From Hermodice carunculata (taxonomy: Eukaryota; Annelida; Polychaeta; Eunicida; Amphinomidae), in the NCBI GenBank assembly GCA_964020975.1, contig OZ026612.1, positions 128,371,741 through 128,435,740 of the forward strand: a stretch of DNA of 64,000 nucleotides. Reading direction: 5' to 3'. The translations under genes were made by a program, and so were the position numbers. Of the stretch, positions 1-11,419 are shown piece after piece. The notes under the pieces are model-generated. The model was not told where the DNA came from. It saw nothing but the letters and a program-made list of their open reading frames with translations, and made no database searches. Position 1 is the stretch's first letter; each line of letters opens with the position of its first letter.

Positions 1-439
1 ACAAAATGAAGAAGAATGTTTTATTTTGCACAGTGTCAACTAATGGGTATGGATTATACATTGATGCAAATTATGACCAATGGGTAGGGATTATAAATTT
101 ACCCAACTCATTAACTACGGGTAGGGACTATAATTATTGTAATTTATTACCTATGGAAGGGACGATGCATTAATGCATTTTTTCCAAACTTCCAACCTTA
201 TTCACGTATAGTTTGTATAATAAACAAGCAGATTTAACGCTAAACATGATGAGAACTTAATATAAAAAACATTACTTAAAAATGCACCATTGAGTGTACC
301 TTAGAAAAAAAGCGACATATATTATTGTGAATGTGTTTGTGGTTCAACACAAGGGATCTGTGTAAACAGTGAGTGAATGGAAAAAAGGTAAAATCAAGCG
401 CCTAATTCTTTACACTTCTGAGGTTAACATACAAGAGAA

Positions 440-670
440 TTACATAAAATTATATATGTTCCAGCTCTGAAGGTCGAATTGTTCGAAGTTGAGTAAACCT
501 GATTCACCGTCCATGTCGATAATGCCAGCAAAAGTTTTGCCGAGCTTCGGAAGGAACTCCGGAAATACTTTCAGCAATACATTATAGGCATCGTCTTTTG
601 TCATGGCATCATGTGTGTTCTTGTACTCTGTGAAGGCATCTTTGATTGCTTTTTGTGCTTTCTCAGCCAT
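440..670 (-). CDS. Small EF-hand-like protein, single coding exon (76 aa)
   Basis: The 76-residue reading frame starts with MAEKAQKAIK and ends at a TAA. Residues 52-63 (DMDGESGLLNFE) fit an EF-hand calcium loop: acidic at positions 1, 3 and 5, hydrophobic at 8 and Glu at 12. The usual Gly at position 6 is Ser. Residues 1-40 look like a helix-loop-helix without a clear first loop, so the protein resembles one degenerate plus one near-canonical EF-hand, as in short S100/calmodulin-like proteins. A TTTCAG acceptor lies just upstream of the ATG (exon would begin at 678), so a 5' UTR intron is likely. On the minus strand, AATAAA signals lie downstream at 143-148 and 19-24. No neighbour shares an obvious function. 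It could also be one exon of a longer protein. Function beyond possible calcium binding is unknown. Confidence 0.6.
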   Translation of the reverse strand: MAEKAQKAIKDAFTEYKNTHDAMTKDDAYNVLLKVFPEFLPKLGKTFAGIIDMDGESGLLNFEQFDLQSWNIYNFM

Positions 671-888
671 TTATTCCTGAAACATCATTGACAGACATCG
701 TTAGGGAGGCGCGTGTCTATCTGAATAACATTGTATGTTCCTACTTGTGCGTCCGGTTATACTGAAATTCACCTATTTCCCCAAGCACAAAATAGCCCCA
801 CTCTTTATCTTTCTAGGATGTAGACTACTTATTCATGAATGCAACTGAGTCTAGTGATACTGGGTACACATCTACATGTGCATATGCA

Positions 889-951
889 CATACATATATA
901 CATACATACATACATACATACATACATACATACATACATACATACATACAT
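889..951. repeat. (TACA)n microsatellite
   Basis: About 60 bp of TACA repeats, preceded by TATATA. Confidence 0.9.
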
Positions 952-1339
952 GTGACTCTGTGTCTACATAGATTTACCAAAGAATAAGTCTGCGATACCG
1001 AAACGTGATTTTGTTCTCTTTCACTATCGGAAGCCTTGTGACTCCAGGGTGCAGTTCTAGTTATTACACATAAACATAAACAATTATCTGGTTATAGCTA
1101 CTTCCGTTCTTGCACCCGCACTGCTGAGTGTAGGAGATTCTCTCGATGCATCATATCTAGCGGTAATAAAAATCCATGACCAAGTTTTGATATGTCAAAT
1201 CGAGAGGCAATAGGCCGGCCCAGAAATGATGCATTTATTGGCCTAAAGATTTTCACGCTTGTAGCCAGAATTATTGAAGACCTATCGCAGACTCGGATTC
1301 ATATTCTCAATCAGATGACAATACTTTAAGCCTATTTGC

Positions 1340-1387
1340 GGGGGGGGGGGGGGTTGTTTTGTTTTGTTTTGTTTTGTTTTGTTTTGT
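1340..1387. repeat. Poly-G plus (TTTTG)n tract
   Basis: Fourteen G followed by about six TTTTG units. The strand shown contains only G and T. Confidence 0.9.
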
Positions 1388-2097
1388 GCCCCAATTCACA
1401 AGTAAACCTGTAGGCACTTTTGCTGAAAGTAGGATATTGGTCGGTGCAATGTATTCATACAAATGTTAAATAGTGTTTCTATATGAAGGATGGCTATATG
1501 TGCATCATTACAGTAGGGCCTTATGGGCGTTAAGGACTGGCAACGATTTTGTTTCTACTAGTATTGAATAAACTCGTGCCTACACAATGCTGTTCAGTCT
1601 TTCGATGCGCGCAATCATTAACCCATATGTAGGGACAACTATTTAAAAACAAGCATTCATGCATACATACATGTTATGTGTGCGTCACAGCTGATTATCT
1701 AGTCATTGTGTGTATTATGAAGGGTGTCTTTTGCAGCATTACGTGGAATTGAATGTAAACTATTTGAAAATTGCACTTGACTATGTATTCTACATACTAT
1801 AACATTTATTTTTAATGACGCTTTCGGAAATTTGCTCTCATATAATGAAAGCTAGCAATTGGAACACATCATTCAAAAGTAATATGTCATCAATTGATTC
1901 ATGTGCCGTTCACCAATAAGATAAACGCGATATAAAATGTTTCTGGTTAAATATGCCTCTTGGCTGTGGTCAATCTATCAACTGACACTGTATGTTTATA
2001 AACAGAAAATAATTACCAAGGAGTTTGATATGATAACTCGAAAACATGTTTTTTTTCTACATTTGCGTTTTGTGTTACTTAAACCCTAAATACTTAC

Positions 2098-2215
2098 CGA
2101 GGGTAAATCTGCCGTATTTTTCAGGATTCGCCTTGCCAGTTCCGTAACACGAATGTCCAAATCTGTAATGACCTGAATGCTTCTATCAGCAACCGTGCAG
2201 TCTTTCTTCCCCCGT
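2098..2215 (-). other. Possible 5' UTR exon of the EF-hand-like gene
   Basis: On the minus strand a good donor (CG|GTAAGT) ends a putative exon at 2098. Joining it to the acceptor at 679-680 would remove a 1.4-kb intron (2097-679) and place the ATG of the EF-hand-like frame in the next exon. No reading frame through this exon has a clear start codon, so I read it as untranslated. The upstream boundary is a guess. Confidence 0.25.
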
Positions 2216-2327
2216 TATACCGTTACAGTTAAGTATGTTCATAGCAATGTTAAACAATTATGATTGTATCATAATGTCCATAAAGCATATCAGGAGACCC
2301 TCAGGGCATGGAACTTGACAGACTATT

Positions 2328-2328
2328 A

Positions 2329-2408
<80 letters not shown>
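2328..2408. repeat. (TA)n(TG)n compound microsatellite
   Basis: About 17 bp of TA followed by about 64 bp of TG with one TATG interruption. Confidence 0.9.
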
Positions 2409-2409
<1 letters not shown>

Positions 2410-2425
2410 TAGCAATCCATATAGA

Positions 2426-2640
2426 TGTTTAGCTCAGCTGACTTGTCTGCCTTTCCGTCAACAACTAACATTTTCGACTTCTCAAAAACTCTCGCCATAT
2501 TCACTTCAAACTTGGTGAGGATATGCATTGGATTGTTTTCTGCCAATTTTGCTCAAATAGTCATGTTCCACCATTTTTTTTTTTTTTTTTTTGGATTTTT
2601 AATGACTTTTGAGTTCATTTTGGCAAAATCTTAAACAAAA
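2426..2640 (-). repeat. Fragment of the inverted-ended repeat family (minus strand)
   Basis: Begins with TTTAGCTCAGCTGACTTGTC, the reverse complement of the 3' end of the large repeat at 35673-38217. It continues with the family's wording in reverse: the GTCAACAACT and ATTTTCGACTTCTC blocks, then an ACTTGGTGAGGATATGCATT block. It is interrupted by a T19 run at 2574-2592. Confidence 0.6.
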
Positions 2641-2787
2641 CCACATGGCCATTTACTTTGAAATGACATAACTTATGGAGACCTTAATTTGCTCAAGAGG
2701 TGACGCTGGGATTTTTTTTGGGGGGGGGGGGGGTTGTGCGTTTTTGCTATATATGCTATATATTATATGTTACGAAGTCATCCACAT

Positions 2788-2978
2788 GTTTTTGTTTTGG
2801 GGGGTTTTTTGGGGGGGGGGTTGGGTTTTTGTTTTTGTTTTTTTTGGTTTTTTTTTTTTGGTTTGTTTTGTTTTGTTTTGTTTTTTGTGTGTTTTTTGTG
2901 TGTTTTTTGTATTTTTTTTTTTGTTTTTTTTGTTTTGTTTTGTTTTGTTTTTTGTTTTTTGGGGGGTTTGGTTTTTTG
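2788..2978. repeat. G/T-only low-complexity tract
   Basis: About 190 bp of the plus strand is made only of G and T apart from one A. It consists of poly-T runs, TTTTG units and G6-G10 runs. A shorter G/T block (2708-2737) precedes it. Apparent reading frames here (Phe/Phe-Gly rich one way, Lys/Asn rich the other) are products of composition. Confidence 0.9.
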
Positions 2979-3375
2979 CTTTTTTTTTCATAATTGCCGT
3001 TAAGCATGTACCGTCGGGTTCAGTCCAAGTAGAGCCAGTCAACAAGGAACTTCACTGGCTAACATGTAGCTAAAAATTGGCAGATAAAGGCGTTGGTACC
3101 GGGAGAGGAAGTAGCTATAAGACAATTCTATTGTATTTGTGTCTTTTTGTCCAAAACCACTTCTTAGTAGTCATTACCCTATTCCGCAGTCCGAACTCTT
3201 TACTCACCGTAATCTAACCTATGTAACACGTTTAATGGGTACCTTTGAACTTGTAAAAAAACTGTGCAATGGTCATTACACAGAGACTTTTTCTCCAAAT
3301 AATTAAGAACATTAATGCCACATAACCCTGCACTACTTAGCTACGCCTTTATGTATGACGCACCGATTTATTTGC

Positions 3376-3880
3376 GCTGTTGTACAACTCTTCAGAACTG
3401 GAAACGATGCTTGAGACATAGGCCTACTGGATTGATAAAATTTTGTCAGTTGATTAGCTTCCTCGTTTAAAAGATCTCGGATTTTATCTTCATAAATTCA
3501 TGAATTACTTGTGGAAGCATTCTGTTCAAAGCAAATGCAGAACTCTATGTCACACGTTTTTAGTTTTACCTTTGAATATTGCAAAAGACTGTCTTTAATA
3601 ATAATAACAAAGACAACCAACACATTTTCGAAACAAAAACACATGGTGTCACTTGCACCTGCACAACTTTGCTATGTCATGAGGAATGACGCATAGACTT
3701 GTTCGCTTTGCTGTGAACCTTCTCTGAAATGGAAACGGTGCTTCAGACATAAGCGTATTAGATTAAGTAATTTGTGACAGTTTATGAAGGTTTTAATAAA
3801 AATAATCTCGGATTTTATCCGGACAAAATTCCATGATTGTCTGTGTAAGGATTCCATGCAAAGCCAATAAGTGAACCTTG
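3376..3880. repeat. Diverged direct duplication, spacing about 331 bp
   Basis: Two blocks, about 3376-3560 and 3704-3880, share a string of matching words in the same order. These include GGAAACGATGCTTGAGACATA versus a two-mismatch copy, a shared TCTCGGATTTTATC, and an AAGCATTCTGTTCAAAGC-like block. The matching words are about 331 bp apart. There is no coding potential. Confidence 0.65.
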
Positions 3881-4173
3881 GTATATCATGTAATAATTAC
3901 AACATTACCTACTTTATGTGACCACATTTTGACTTGTCCAGGCCAAGAACAAGGGGACCAAGTGTTTTCTGCCAAAGAAAAGCCCCTCACGCTACTATTG
4001 TTTTTGGAAGTTTCTAACGTATTCATGTGATACGTGCATGCATAAGGGGTTTTCTCGTCACCCTCAACGCAGATTTGTTGAATTCAACTCTCTAAATTTT
4101 CAACATGTAATCAAAATTCCAGAGTATAGCATAAGTCTTGCAGGAGTGCATAAATCACAGGGAAATATTTCAA

Positions 4174-4176
<3 letters not shown>

Positions 4177-4212
<36 letters not shown>
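4177..4212. repeat. Poly-T tract (36 T)
   Basis: An uninterrupted run of about 36 T. There is no polyadenylation hexamer next to it on the minus strand, so I do not read it as a retrocopy tail. Confidence 0.9.
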
Positions 4213-4213
<1 letters not shown>

Positions 4214-4879
4214 TCTTTTGCTATCGTTGCTATTGGCCATGATATCCAAGTATAGCAGTTAACAGTATCAATATTTTAATGAAAGTTCAGCTCGATGTCT
4301 GAACGACTACACGTGCGTATATATAGCTCAGGTTTTTTCTTGTTTCGATAGTGACATATATCTGTCTTTTTAAAGATTTCATTACCACCTGTTATTGGAA
4401 CTCCCACAGCTGACAAGTTGTACCAGTTGGGGATTCTCACAGATTTTTCTGTTTAAAATTTTCTACTGTCCCAATAAAATCGTTCACTCCCTAAATAGAT
4501 ATACTATCCTATTTGCGTCACAAATCTGTGTTGAGCTATAGTCTTGACTGTGTCTCGCCCAAATAGAGTGAGGGTGGACTTTTATGTTGAGAGTACGCTT
4601 GAATGCTCAAGCTGAACATACTTATACTCTTATGTGTTGGAACTGTTCATGATATAGGTCTGCTCTCACGACGACTCTGCAATTGTGATGAAGTTATATA
4701 CCACAAAGGGAAAAACATGATACCACTCTTATCTCTATAACATTACATTGTCAGACTTTTTCCAGGGTATAACCTGATCCTACCCAAACAAAATTGTCAT
4801 TTGACTCTAGTGATAGAACAAAGAAAAACAGTGGAGCACTTTACTTATGATTTTTTTTCAGTGCCACATTTTGGACTCA

Positions 4880-4946
4880 GTCAACAGCTTTCCACGAAAC
4901 GCCTTGGGCGCAATGCTCTAAAAGCGAGCCGAGGAAAGCTGTTGAC
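4880..4946. repeat. Perfect 14-bp inverted repeat (hairpin)
   Basis: GTCAACAGCTTTCC at 4880-4893 is exactly repeated in reverse complement at 4933-4946, with a GC-rich 39-nt loop. The stem is longer than chance would often give in AT-rich DNA. Its role is unknown: it could be a relic of a foldback element or a structured RNA. Confidence 0.6.
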
Positions 4947-7900
4947 CTGGACTTATGTATTCAATGAAATATAGGCACGCTGTTACTTGAATGGAAGGTC
5001 CTATTTACAAGGAACATCAATCCCACTCTCTTATGATAAGTCAGAGCAGTTAATTTTAAGTAGTTCAACTTAGTCGCAGTTGTTATTGAAAGAGTTAAAG
5101 CCATATTTTAAAAAGAAGGAAAGAAAGAAGAAGGTGAGGGGCTCAATTCAAGATTCACTTGGCAACACGAATAATATCACAACACGATCATCTGATCAAT
5201 TGGAAACATAAAATTTCGACAACAGGAAGTCTTTGCATTGGATCAGCAGCTGAAAAACTCCTGATAATAACCAGCAAGTCACAGGGCTGGCACATGATTG
5301 GCTATGAAGCATGGCGATATTGGATTTTTTAAAATTTTGTTCAGAACGCTACGGAAGATGTGGCACTGTTTGTATAACAGGTGGATGTTGCCACGGATGG
5401 TCCCATTGCTAGCTCTTCCGCTTGATATGTAAAGGGCGCCTGAGTATACATTTTGGCAACTATCCACACCACGTCGCTTGCTGACGTGAATCAGTAGCAT
5501 CCAGGACTGTCCTGTCATGGTGACTGTGTGTACTCTTAGTACTGGTGATAACAGTAAATTGGTTCCCTATCAGCATATTCAGTCGAGTAATCAATGGAAT
5601 GTTAGTCCTCAAAAATAGGTAGTTAACAAATGAATACATACTCTGCTCAGAAATAAGAGGACGCTTCTATCAAGCATGTTTTGACATGAATAAGCAATAA
5701 TGTATGTTATATAATATATATTGTAATATATACTCCTGCTTAAAGGGACGCTTCCATTAATTTAACGTGGCATACAATAAACACGATGTTTCAAATGGAA
5801 TTGGATGCACCACTGTAATTTTATGCAATGTGGTCGAAAAACACTATGCTTGGACAAGTGCAATACAAACGATTGACATGGAAATGGGATGAAGTTCAGA
5901 ATTAAGTGATCATTGGGTCTGGCATAGGGAATCACATGGGTTTTTAACTGAGCAGCCTGGCAGCATGCAGATGCACATTGAAGTCAGCATACCCCGAGGT
6001 GAGGATCACTGGAAGCAAACTTCCCAGTAGAGATGGCTCTGGGAGATAACGAACGTCTGACCGCCACACTGTCCCCACCGAGCAGTTAAATCAAATGGTA
6101 TCAGAGACAAAACACAATCACCACACTCCCCCTCTACGTTATGCCCAAAGTCCCATACCAATAGAAGGACTTTCTTTTTTCGCAGGAGTATAGTATCGCT
6201 GGGCTGTCTGTGATTTGCTGTACGAGTGCACAGTCCCATGTAAAATAGAATCAGCAAGTGAGTTACGATAACTTGATAATATCGCATTGTGTAACGGTGG
6301 CTGTGCGTCCCTCTGCGAGTCATCAGTATACAGACAGTATTGTCACTGTGAACATATGGACGTTTAACAGTATATTCACGTCGACTTGGGTGGTAGGTGA
6401 CATTCGGTCTGCCGCCCACCACGCAGGTCGACATTTATTTTCTTGCACTGGAAGTCTTACTTTTGTGATCAAGGAGTTGCACTAGACTCTTCTGAACGCC
6501 CAGGTCACTCCATAGTGCGCGGAGTTTGTGGAAGGCAGGGCAAACCTAAGCACATCAATGTAAGCCTACGTGTGTTGCACGCAGGTAAATGTTTATTCAC
6601 ACGTGGCTAATTATACAAGCGCAAATCTGGTTGGTTTAGATGCCCTCCCAGTAATGTACAATGACGTGAACACTTGAATCTGCAAAAATCAAAGTGGCTG
6701 ATTGGGCTTCACTTCGGTGAGCGATTCTCTCATAAATATCACAATATCTGATTCATTCAAGCGCCATCATTGATAAGAGTATGAAGACGGATATAATCTT
6801 TCAATGGGAAACATTAATTCAGGGCATAAATCGCTATTTCAAGGGTAAAAGGTATGATCCACACGGATAATAAATGCTCGTTCAAGGACAGGTGCATGGG
6901 TTGGAGGTCATACACTTAAGCCTTTGATAGATCGAAAAAAAATTGTGGTGCCATGTCGAATGTCACACGGCTGATAACCTATCAGATTACTTCATTCTTA
7001 CTTTAAGTGCAAGAATATTAGTTGCTCACTAAAGCCATTACTAGCTCTATGAGCAGCCAAAGGTGCATACCAATGTTTCTTTGAATGGTGCAGTTAAGCT
7101 TGTACACATTAAAACTAGTCGGCCCCTACATGATTAACAGAAGTGACAACTCCTAGATCTTCTGCTGTAACTTCAGCTGCAGAAGTGGTCAGCTCCAAAG
7201 GTTTTGCCACATGACAAAACGATAAAGAGAGCATTAAGTCTTTATATCAAGAAGACCATGATTATCCATTCTTTGTTTCACAATCGTGGGTATAGTTGAT
7301 AACCCTATTTGTGCTGTATTCTTCCCAAACTGCCAAAAAAAGGATAAATACTCCAGCCATTGCTGTCCCTACCTCTCCAAAGATGACAAAAAACCTATAT
7401 GCTGAAACATTTACAATGAACCTTAATTTGATGTTGTTCTAATATAATTTTCAATTTATCGATGACTAATATCAAGTTTGGAATCCATTTTGTGTTCTGA
7501 TTATGTATCAATAAGCAAGCTGGATTAAAACCATGATTTTCGTACCAGGATTCTCTACGGTGCCATATACCTGCAACATTCAAGTGCTTCATTGAAGGTG
7601 ATATCTCAAAACTGCGTGTATTGACATTTCAGAATGCCAGTTATACTGATTTAACAAATTTAATTTTTCACTGAAAGAGTCACACCCATGCTTGACGGGA
7701 ACAAAGGGCTGCCCAAATTGTCACTTTTGGCTCGTCAACTCAGGCAATTGTCAGGCGAAGACAAAAGAAGTTGCTATTGTCCATTTACCTTCACTTTAAT
7801 AATGGTAAGGGAGATGGTAGATTTGGAAAAAATCTCTCGGCACACAGCATTTTTAAGCCTGAGTCCGACCAATTTTTTAAAAAATACTCCAATGCAATTA

Positions 7901-8729
7901 GATTCTTTGACGTAATTTCTAATGGGCATTCTAAACGGCAGAAAAAACTTCCGTCCAGCATGCGATCATCAATTGAATCTGCATGACCGGTCCTGAGTAA
8001 ACAAAATAACTGATACGGAACCTGAGATTTTTGAGAGAGAGATGAACTATCCACTGAAAAGGGTGCCGTGATATGTGGGGATATACATGTCGATAAAATA
8101 ATGTACGTATAAGAAACCTATGATGTATGAGGATGTTGATAAACTAGTTAACGATATTCACAAGAGACACGTGAAGTATAAGTAAATAAATTTATTTCGG
8201 AAAGGTTCCCGTTTGACACGCCGCACCTAAGACCGGGGTACGTTCACCATGCGTCCATGATAGCATAAAATGAGAAATATGTACAAACCAACATACATCT
8301 AAGACATCCATGACAGCATCAAATGAGAAATAAATACAAACAAATATACATTCCACGAGTGTTAAAAGGAATAAAATATTATTTCCATGGAGTAGTAACA
8401 TCATGCAGAACGTCCGCAGCTAACCCTATTGTCCAGAAAATCTTTACGGCGGGACCACGCATCCATCGGAATTTTTTTTCAAGACACTGTCAAATTCAAG
8501 AATGGCGGTTTCATTCTTGTTTAAACTATGCCTCCTAAAAGCATGCATAAGTTGAAAATAATGAGCAGTTTATGAATCTATGCCAAACATATGTATTACA
8601 ACTCGTGGCCAGTCTGGACTCCAGTAATTGAAAATACTTAATCCGTGGATCGTTAATTTTTGGGCACAAAAAGGATATGCTCTAAATCTTCTTTTTCTGA
8701 ACCACATACGAAAATCATGTTCTGATATG

Positions 8730-8945
8730 CCCCATCTGTGTAGAACTACCAGCTGGGTGGTAACTAACTACCAGCTGGGTGGTGGACTGGCAGCAGGATG
8801 GGGGGGGGGGGGGGGGGGCTGGCAGCTGGGCATGGAAAACGACTGTCATGGTAGAACTGGCTGCTGGCTAAGAATGGGCAGCTCGAGTAAAACTGGCAGC
8901 TGGGCATGGAAAGTGGCGGCTATGATTGAACAGGCAGCTGGTAGA
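8730..8945. repeat. CAGCTGGG-rich minisatellite-like block
   Basis: Repeated CAGCTGGG/GGCAGCTGG words. The 20-mer CTGGCAGCTGGGCATGGAAA occurs twice, at 8819 and 8893 (74 bp apart). A G19 run sits at 8800-8818. Confidence 0.65.
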
Positions 8946-9094
8946 AATGATAGATGTTACTTTATGAAAATGTTCAAAGCAGTGCTACAGATATAGAAGG
9001 TTTCTTCATGGGCAGACATGATGTTATCTCGACCAACTATTGTTACTAAACAAGATCTGGCATCAAAATTTGGAATCTAATTTGTTTTAATATT

Positions 9095-9410
9095 TACAAG
9101 ACGAAATGATGTTTGGAACGCCACCTGGTGAACAAATCTCCACAAGTGCCTCCATACAATTTCATAGCAATTAGCTTGGGGGTTTCCTCGAAGAAATGTT
9201 TAGCGATTTTACCAAAAAAAAAGTTAACAAAACATCATATGGAATTCTAAAAATCACTGGACTGTGATTATTTCAAACATACTTGGTACAAACTCACCCA
9301 TGGTACATCCCCAACAAGTTTTAATTGAATCCGGCTGACCATTTTGGAGAAGTCAAAAATGTGAATTATTGACGGACGGACCCTGACGCCGACGACGGAC
9401 AAAGCGCTTT
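9095..9410 (+). repeat. Fragment of the inverted-ended repeat family (plus strand)
   Basis: Shares ordered words with the large repeat at 35673-38217: GCCACCTGGTGAACAAAT, AAAAATCACTGGA, TGGTACAAACTCACCC, GGTACATCCCCAACAAG, GAGAAGTCAAAAATGTGAAT and GACGGACGGACCCT. It lacks the AGCTCAG terminal block. Confidence 0.65.
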
Positions 9411-10474
9411 TCTGAAGCCGCCAGATCAATTGCTTTGAAATTGCATAATGACACCTCTGGAGTCCCCTAGACCTTAATCCTGTTCAACAGGTGGGAATGC
9501 AATTGTTCTCTTATTTTTTACCAATCTTTGTTTTTACCATTTTAGTTTTCTTTTCCTAAAACACGTGTCACATTATTTCAAAACTTGATGAAAATGTAGC
9601 TTATGGAAGGGTCAAATATAATTGTTTACCAGGTGGTTATACTCCGAATTCCCTATTTCAATTATTTTAATCAGATAAATTACAAGGGTGTTTTTTCACG
9701 GTAATTCACACAGAAAGTTTTTCACAAGTATTGCATTTGTAGGTAAAAAATCCAACAAAATGATAAAAATGCTACTGACTACAACTGTTCAAGACCAACC
9801 TGATCCATGCATTAATGGTCCGGTGTTATTTCATATACACAATGATAATCTCAAAAATAGAACTAGGCCTACTGTAAAATGCTGTAGGTATAACGGACGC
9901 TCCCACTCAGGCTAAAGCTGTCAGAAACGAGAACGTGGACAGCAATCAAATGCAGATATGCAGTTTATTACTGCCTCAGTGGCTCATTTTTCTCTGCATT
10001 TTTCAATGTACCACCTACAATTGCAAGAATTTTATCATGAGCAACAAAAAGGCAAGAGGAAGATAACAATTTTGGAGACCCCGTAGTTATACTATCTTTT
10101 TGCTGTATGCAGATGTGTGTATACTGTGTATGCAGCAATATATAATGAAAATGTGAAAATGTTTCACCACACAAGAAATTACAGGCAAACGACATGTGCA
10201 TTCTGAGATAAAGCTTTGGTCGATAAAAGCACGGCGTCGTCATTGTTAAGTTAGGTCCATTGACAAGGCATACAGCATCTGTCTGATTCTAGGGTTTACC
10301 GTAATAAATGCAAACCACACATTTGTAAATGCCTCAACTGATCCATTTTTCAAGATATTAGACAGGAACTTCCAAACATTAAACTCAATACCATGTCTCC
10401 TCGGCATGCAACATTGAGTGCAGAGTATTTATGAAATATGTGCAGTGATGTCCTGTTTTTCTTTAAACACTGTT

Positions 10475-10553
<79 letters not shown>

Positions 10554-10620
10554 TCTGTGTATTTATTTATGTATTTATTTATTTATTTATTCATTTATGT
10601 ATATATTTATCTATGTTTGT
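10475..10620. repeat. (ATTT)n microsatellite
   Basis: About 145 bp of TTTA repeats, becoming imperfect (TGTA, TTCA variants) toward 10620. The Phe-Ile-Tyr-Leu frames through it are artefacts. Confidence 0.95.
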
Positions 10621-11180
10621 TTGTTTGTTTTGTTGATTCATTCATCCGTTCATACATTTACTTTATTTTATATATTACTCTTTAAAATGGTTTCTTTTAG
10701 GTTATATCCTGTGAATCTTCAAAGAAGCATTTTGATGGATTTGAATGGGTTCCTCACCTCTAAGACAGACATTTACTTATAACGGTCTTACACAAGGATG
10801 CCATCCCAAGAAATGTTTCATAAGGTGGATCATACGTGATGGTTGTTAAACTTTTGGGTCTCGCCTTTATCAGGGATGTTGTTACATAAATCTTTTTCCA
10901 TATACCTAAGACATGACCCATACTTGTATTTCGATTCCTGTTCTTTACCTAAAACTTTCCAGAAAGATTCAGTTCATTGGTGTAAAAATTAGTATAAAGT
11001 TCCAATTCTTTCTAAATATGCTAAGAAAGATGCCTGTCTTTTATGTATTGAACCTGAATGGTTTTGGCCCCATAGAGAATGACCAGTTAAACTTGACACT
11101 TCCTTCATAAAAAATATATATTTGTAAAACATTAATGCAGAGAGAGATCGAGATCTTGAAAATATGTTAATCTTTATCAC

Positions 11181-11200
11181 ATACACACACGCACACACAC

Positions 11201-11259
<59 letters not shown>

Positions 11260-11319
11260 GCGTGTGTCTGTCTGTCCGTATCTATGAGAGAGATATGGGA
11301 AATGGTTATATTTTTGGAA

Positions 11320-11399
<80 letters not shown>

Positions 11400-11410
11400 C
11401 ATATATATAA
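11181..11410. repeat. (CA)n, (TA)n and second (TA)n block
   Basis: CA repeats at 11181-11200 are followed by TA at 11202-11257. A unique spacer comes next, then a second TA tract at 11323-11395. Confidence 0.95.
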
Positions 11411-11419
11411 AGCGCAAAG

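Larger units (their letters stand above)
676..2425. other. Gene-poor region with microsatellites
   Basis: Apart from the possible UTR exon, this stretch holds a (TACA)n microsatellite at about 889-951, a G14 run followed by (TTTTG)n at 1340-1387, and (TA)n then (TG)n at about 2328-2408. I see no coding signal. Confidence 0.6.
3900..8720. other. No recognisable gene
   Basis: Apart from the poly-T tract and the hairpin I see only short unrelated frames. The longest is a 142-codon frame on the minus strand at 6006-6434. It has no recognisable motif, no signal peptide and no splice context, and I do not call it as a gene. A plus-strand stretch at 7771-7986 has a Lys/Asn-rich frame that I do not recognise. 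Confidence 0.5.

Noticed and set aside
2675-3073. Overlapping Phe/Gly-rich and Lys/Asn-rich open frames on both strands
   Set aside because: They are created by the G/T-only low-complexity tract and have no other support.
6006-6434. 142-codon minus-strand frame as a gene
   Set aside because: No domain, signal peptide or splice context. A frame of this length is expected by chance in 64 kb.
10418-10782. Open frames rich in Phe-Ile-Tyr-Leu
   Set aside because: Translation of a TTTA microsatellite.
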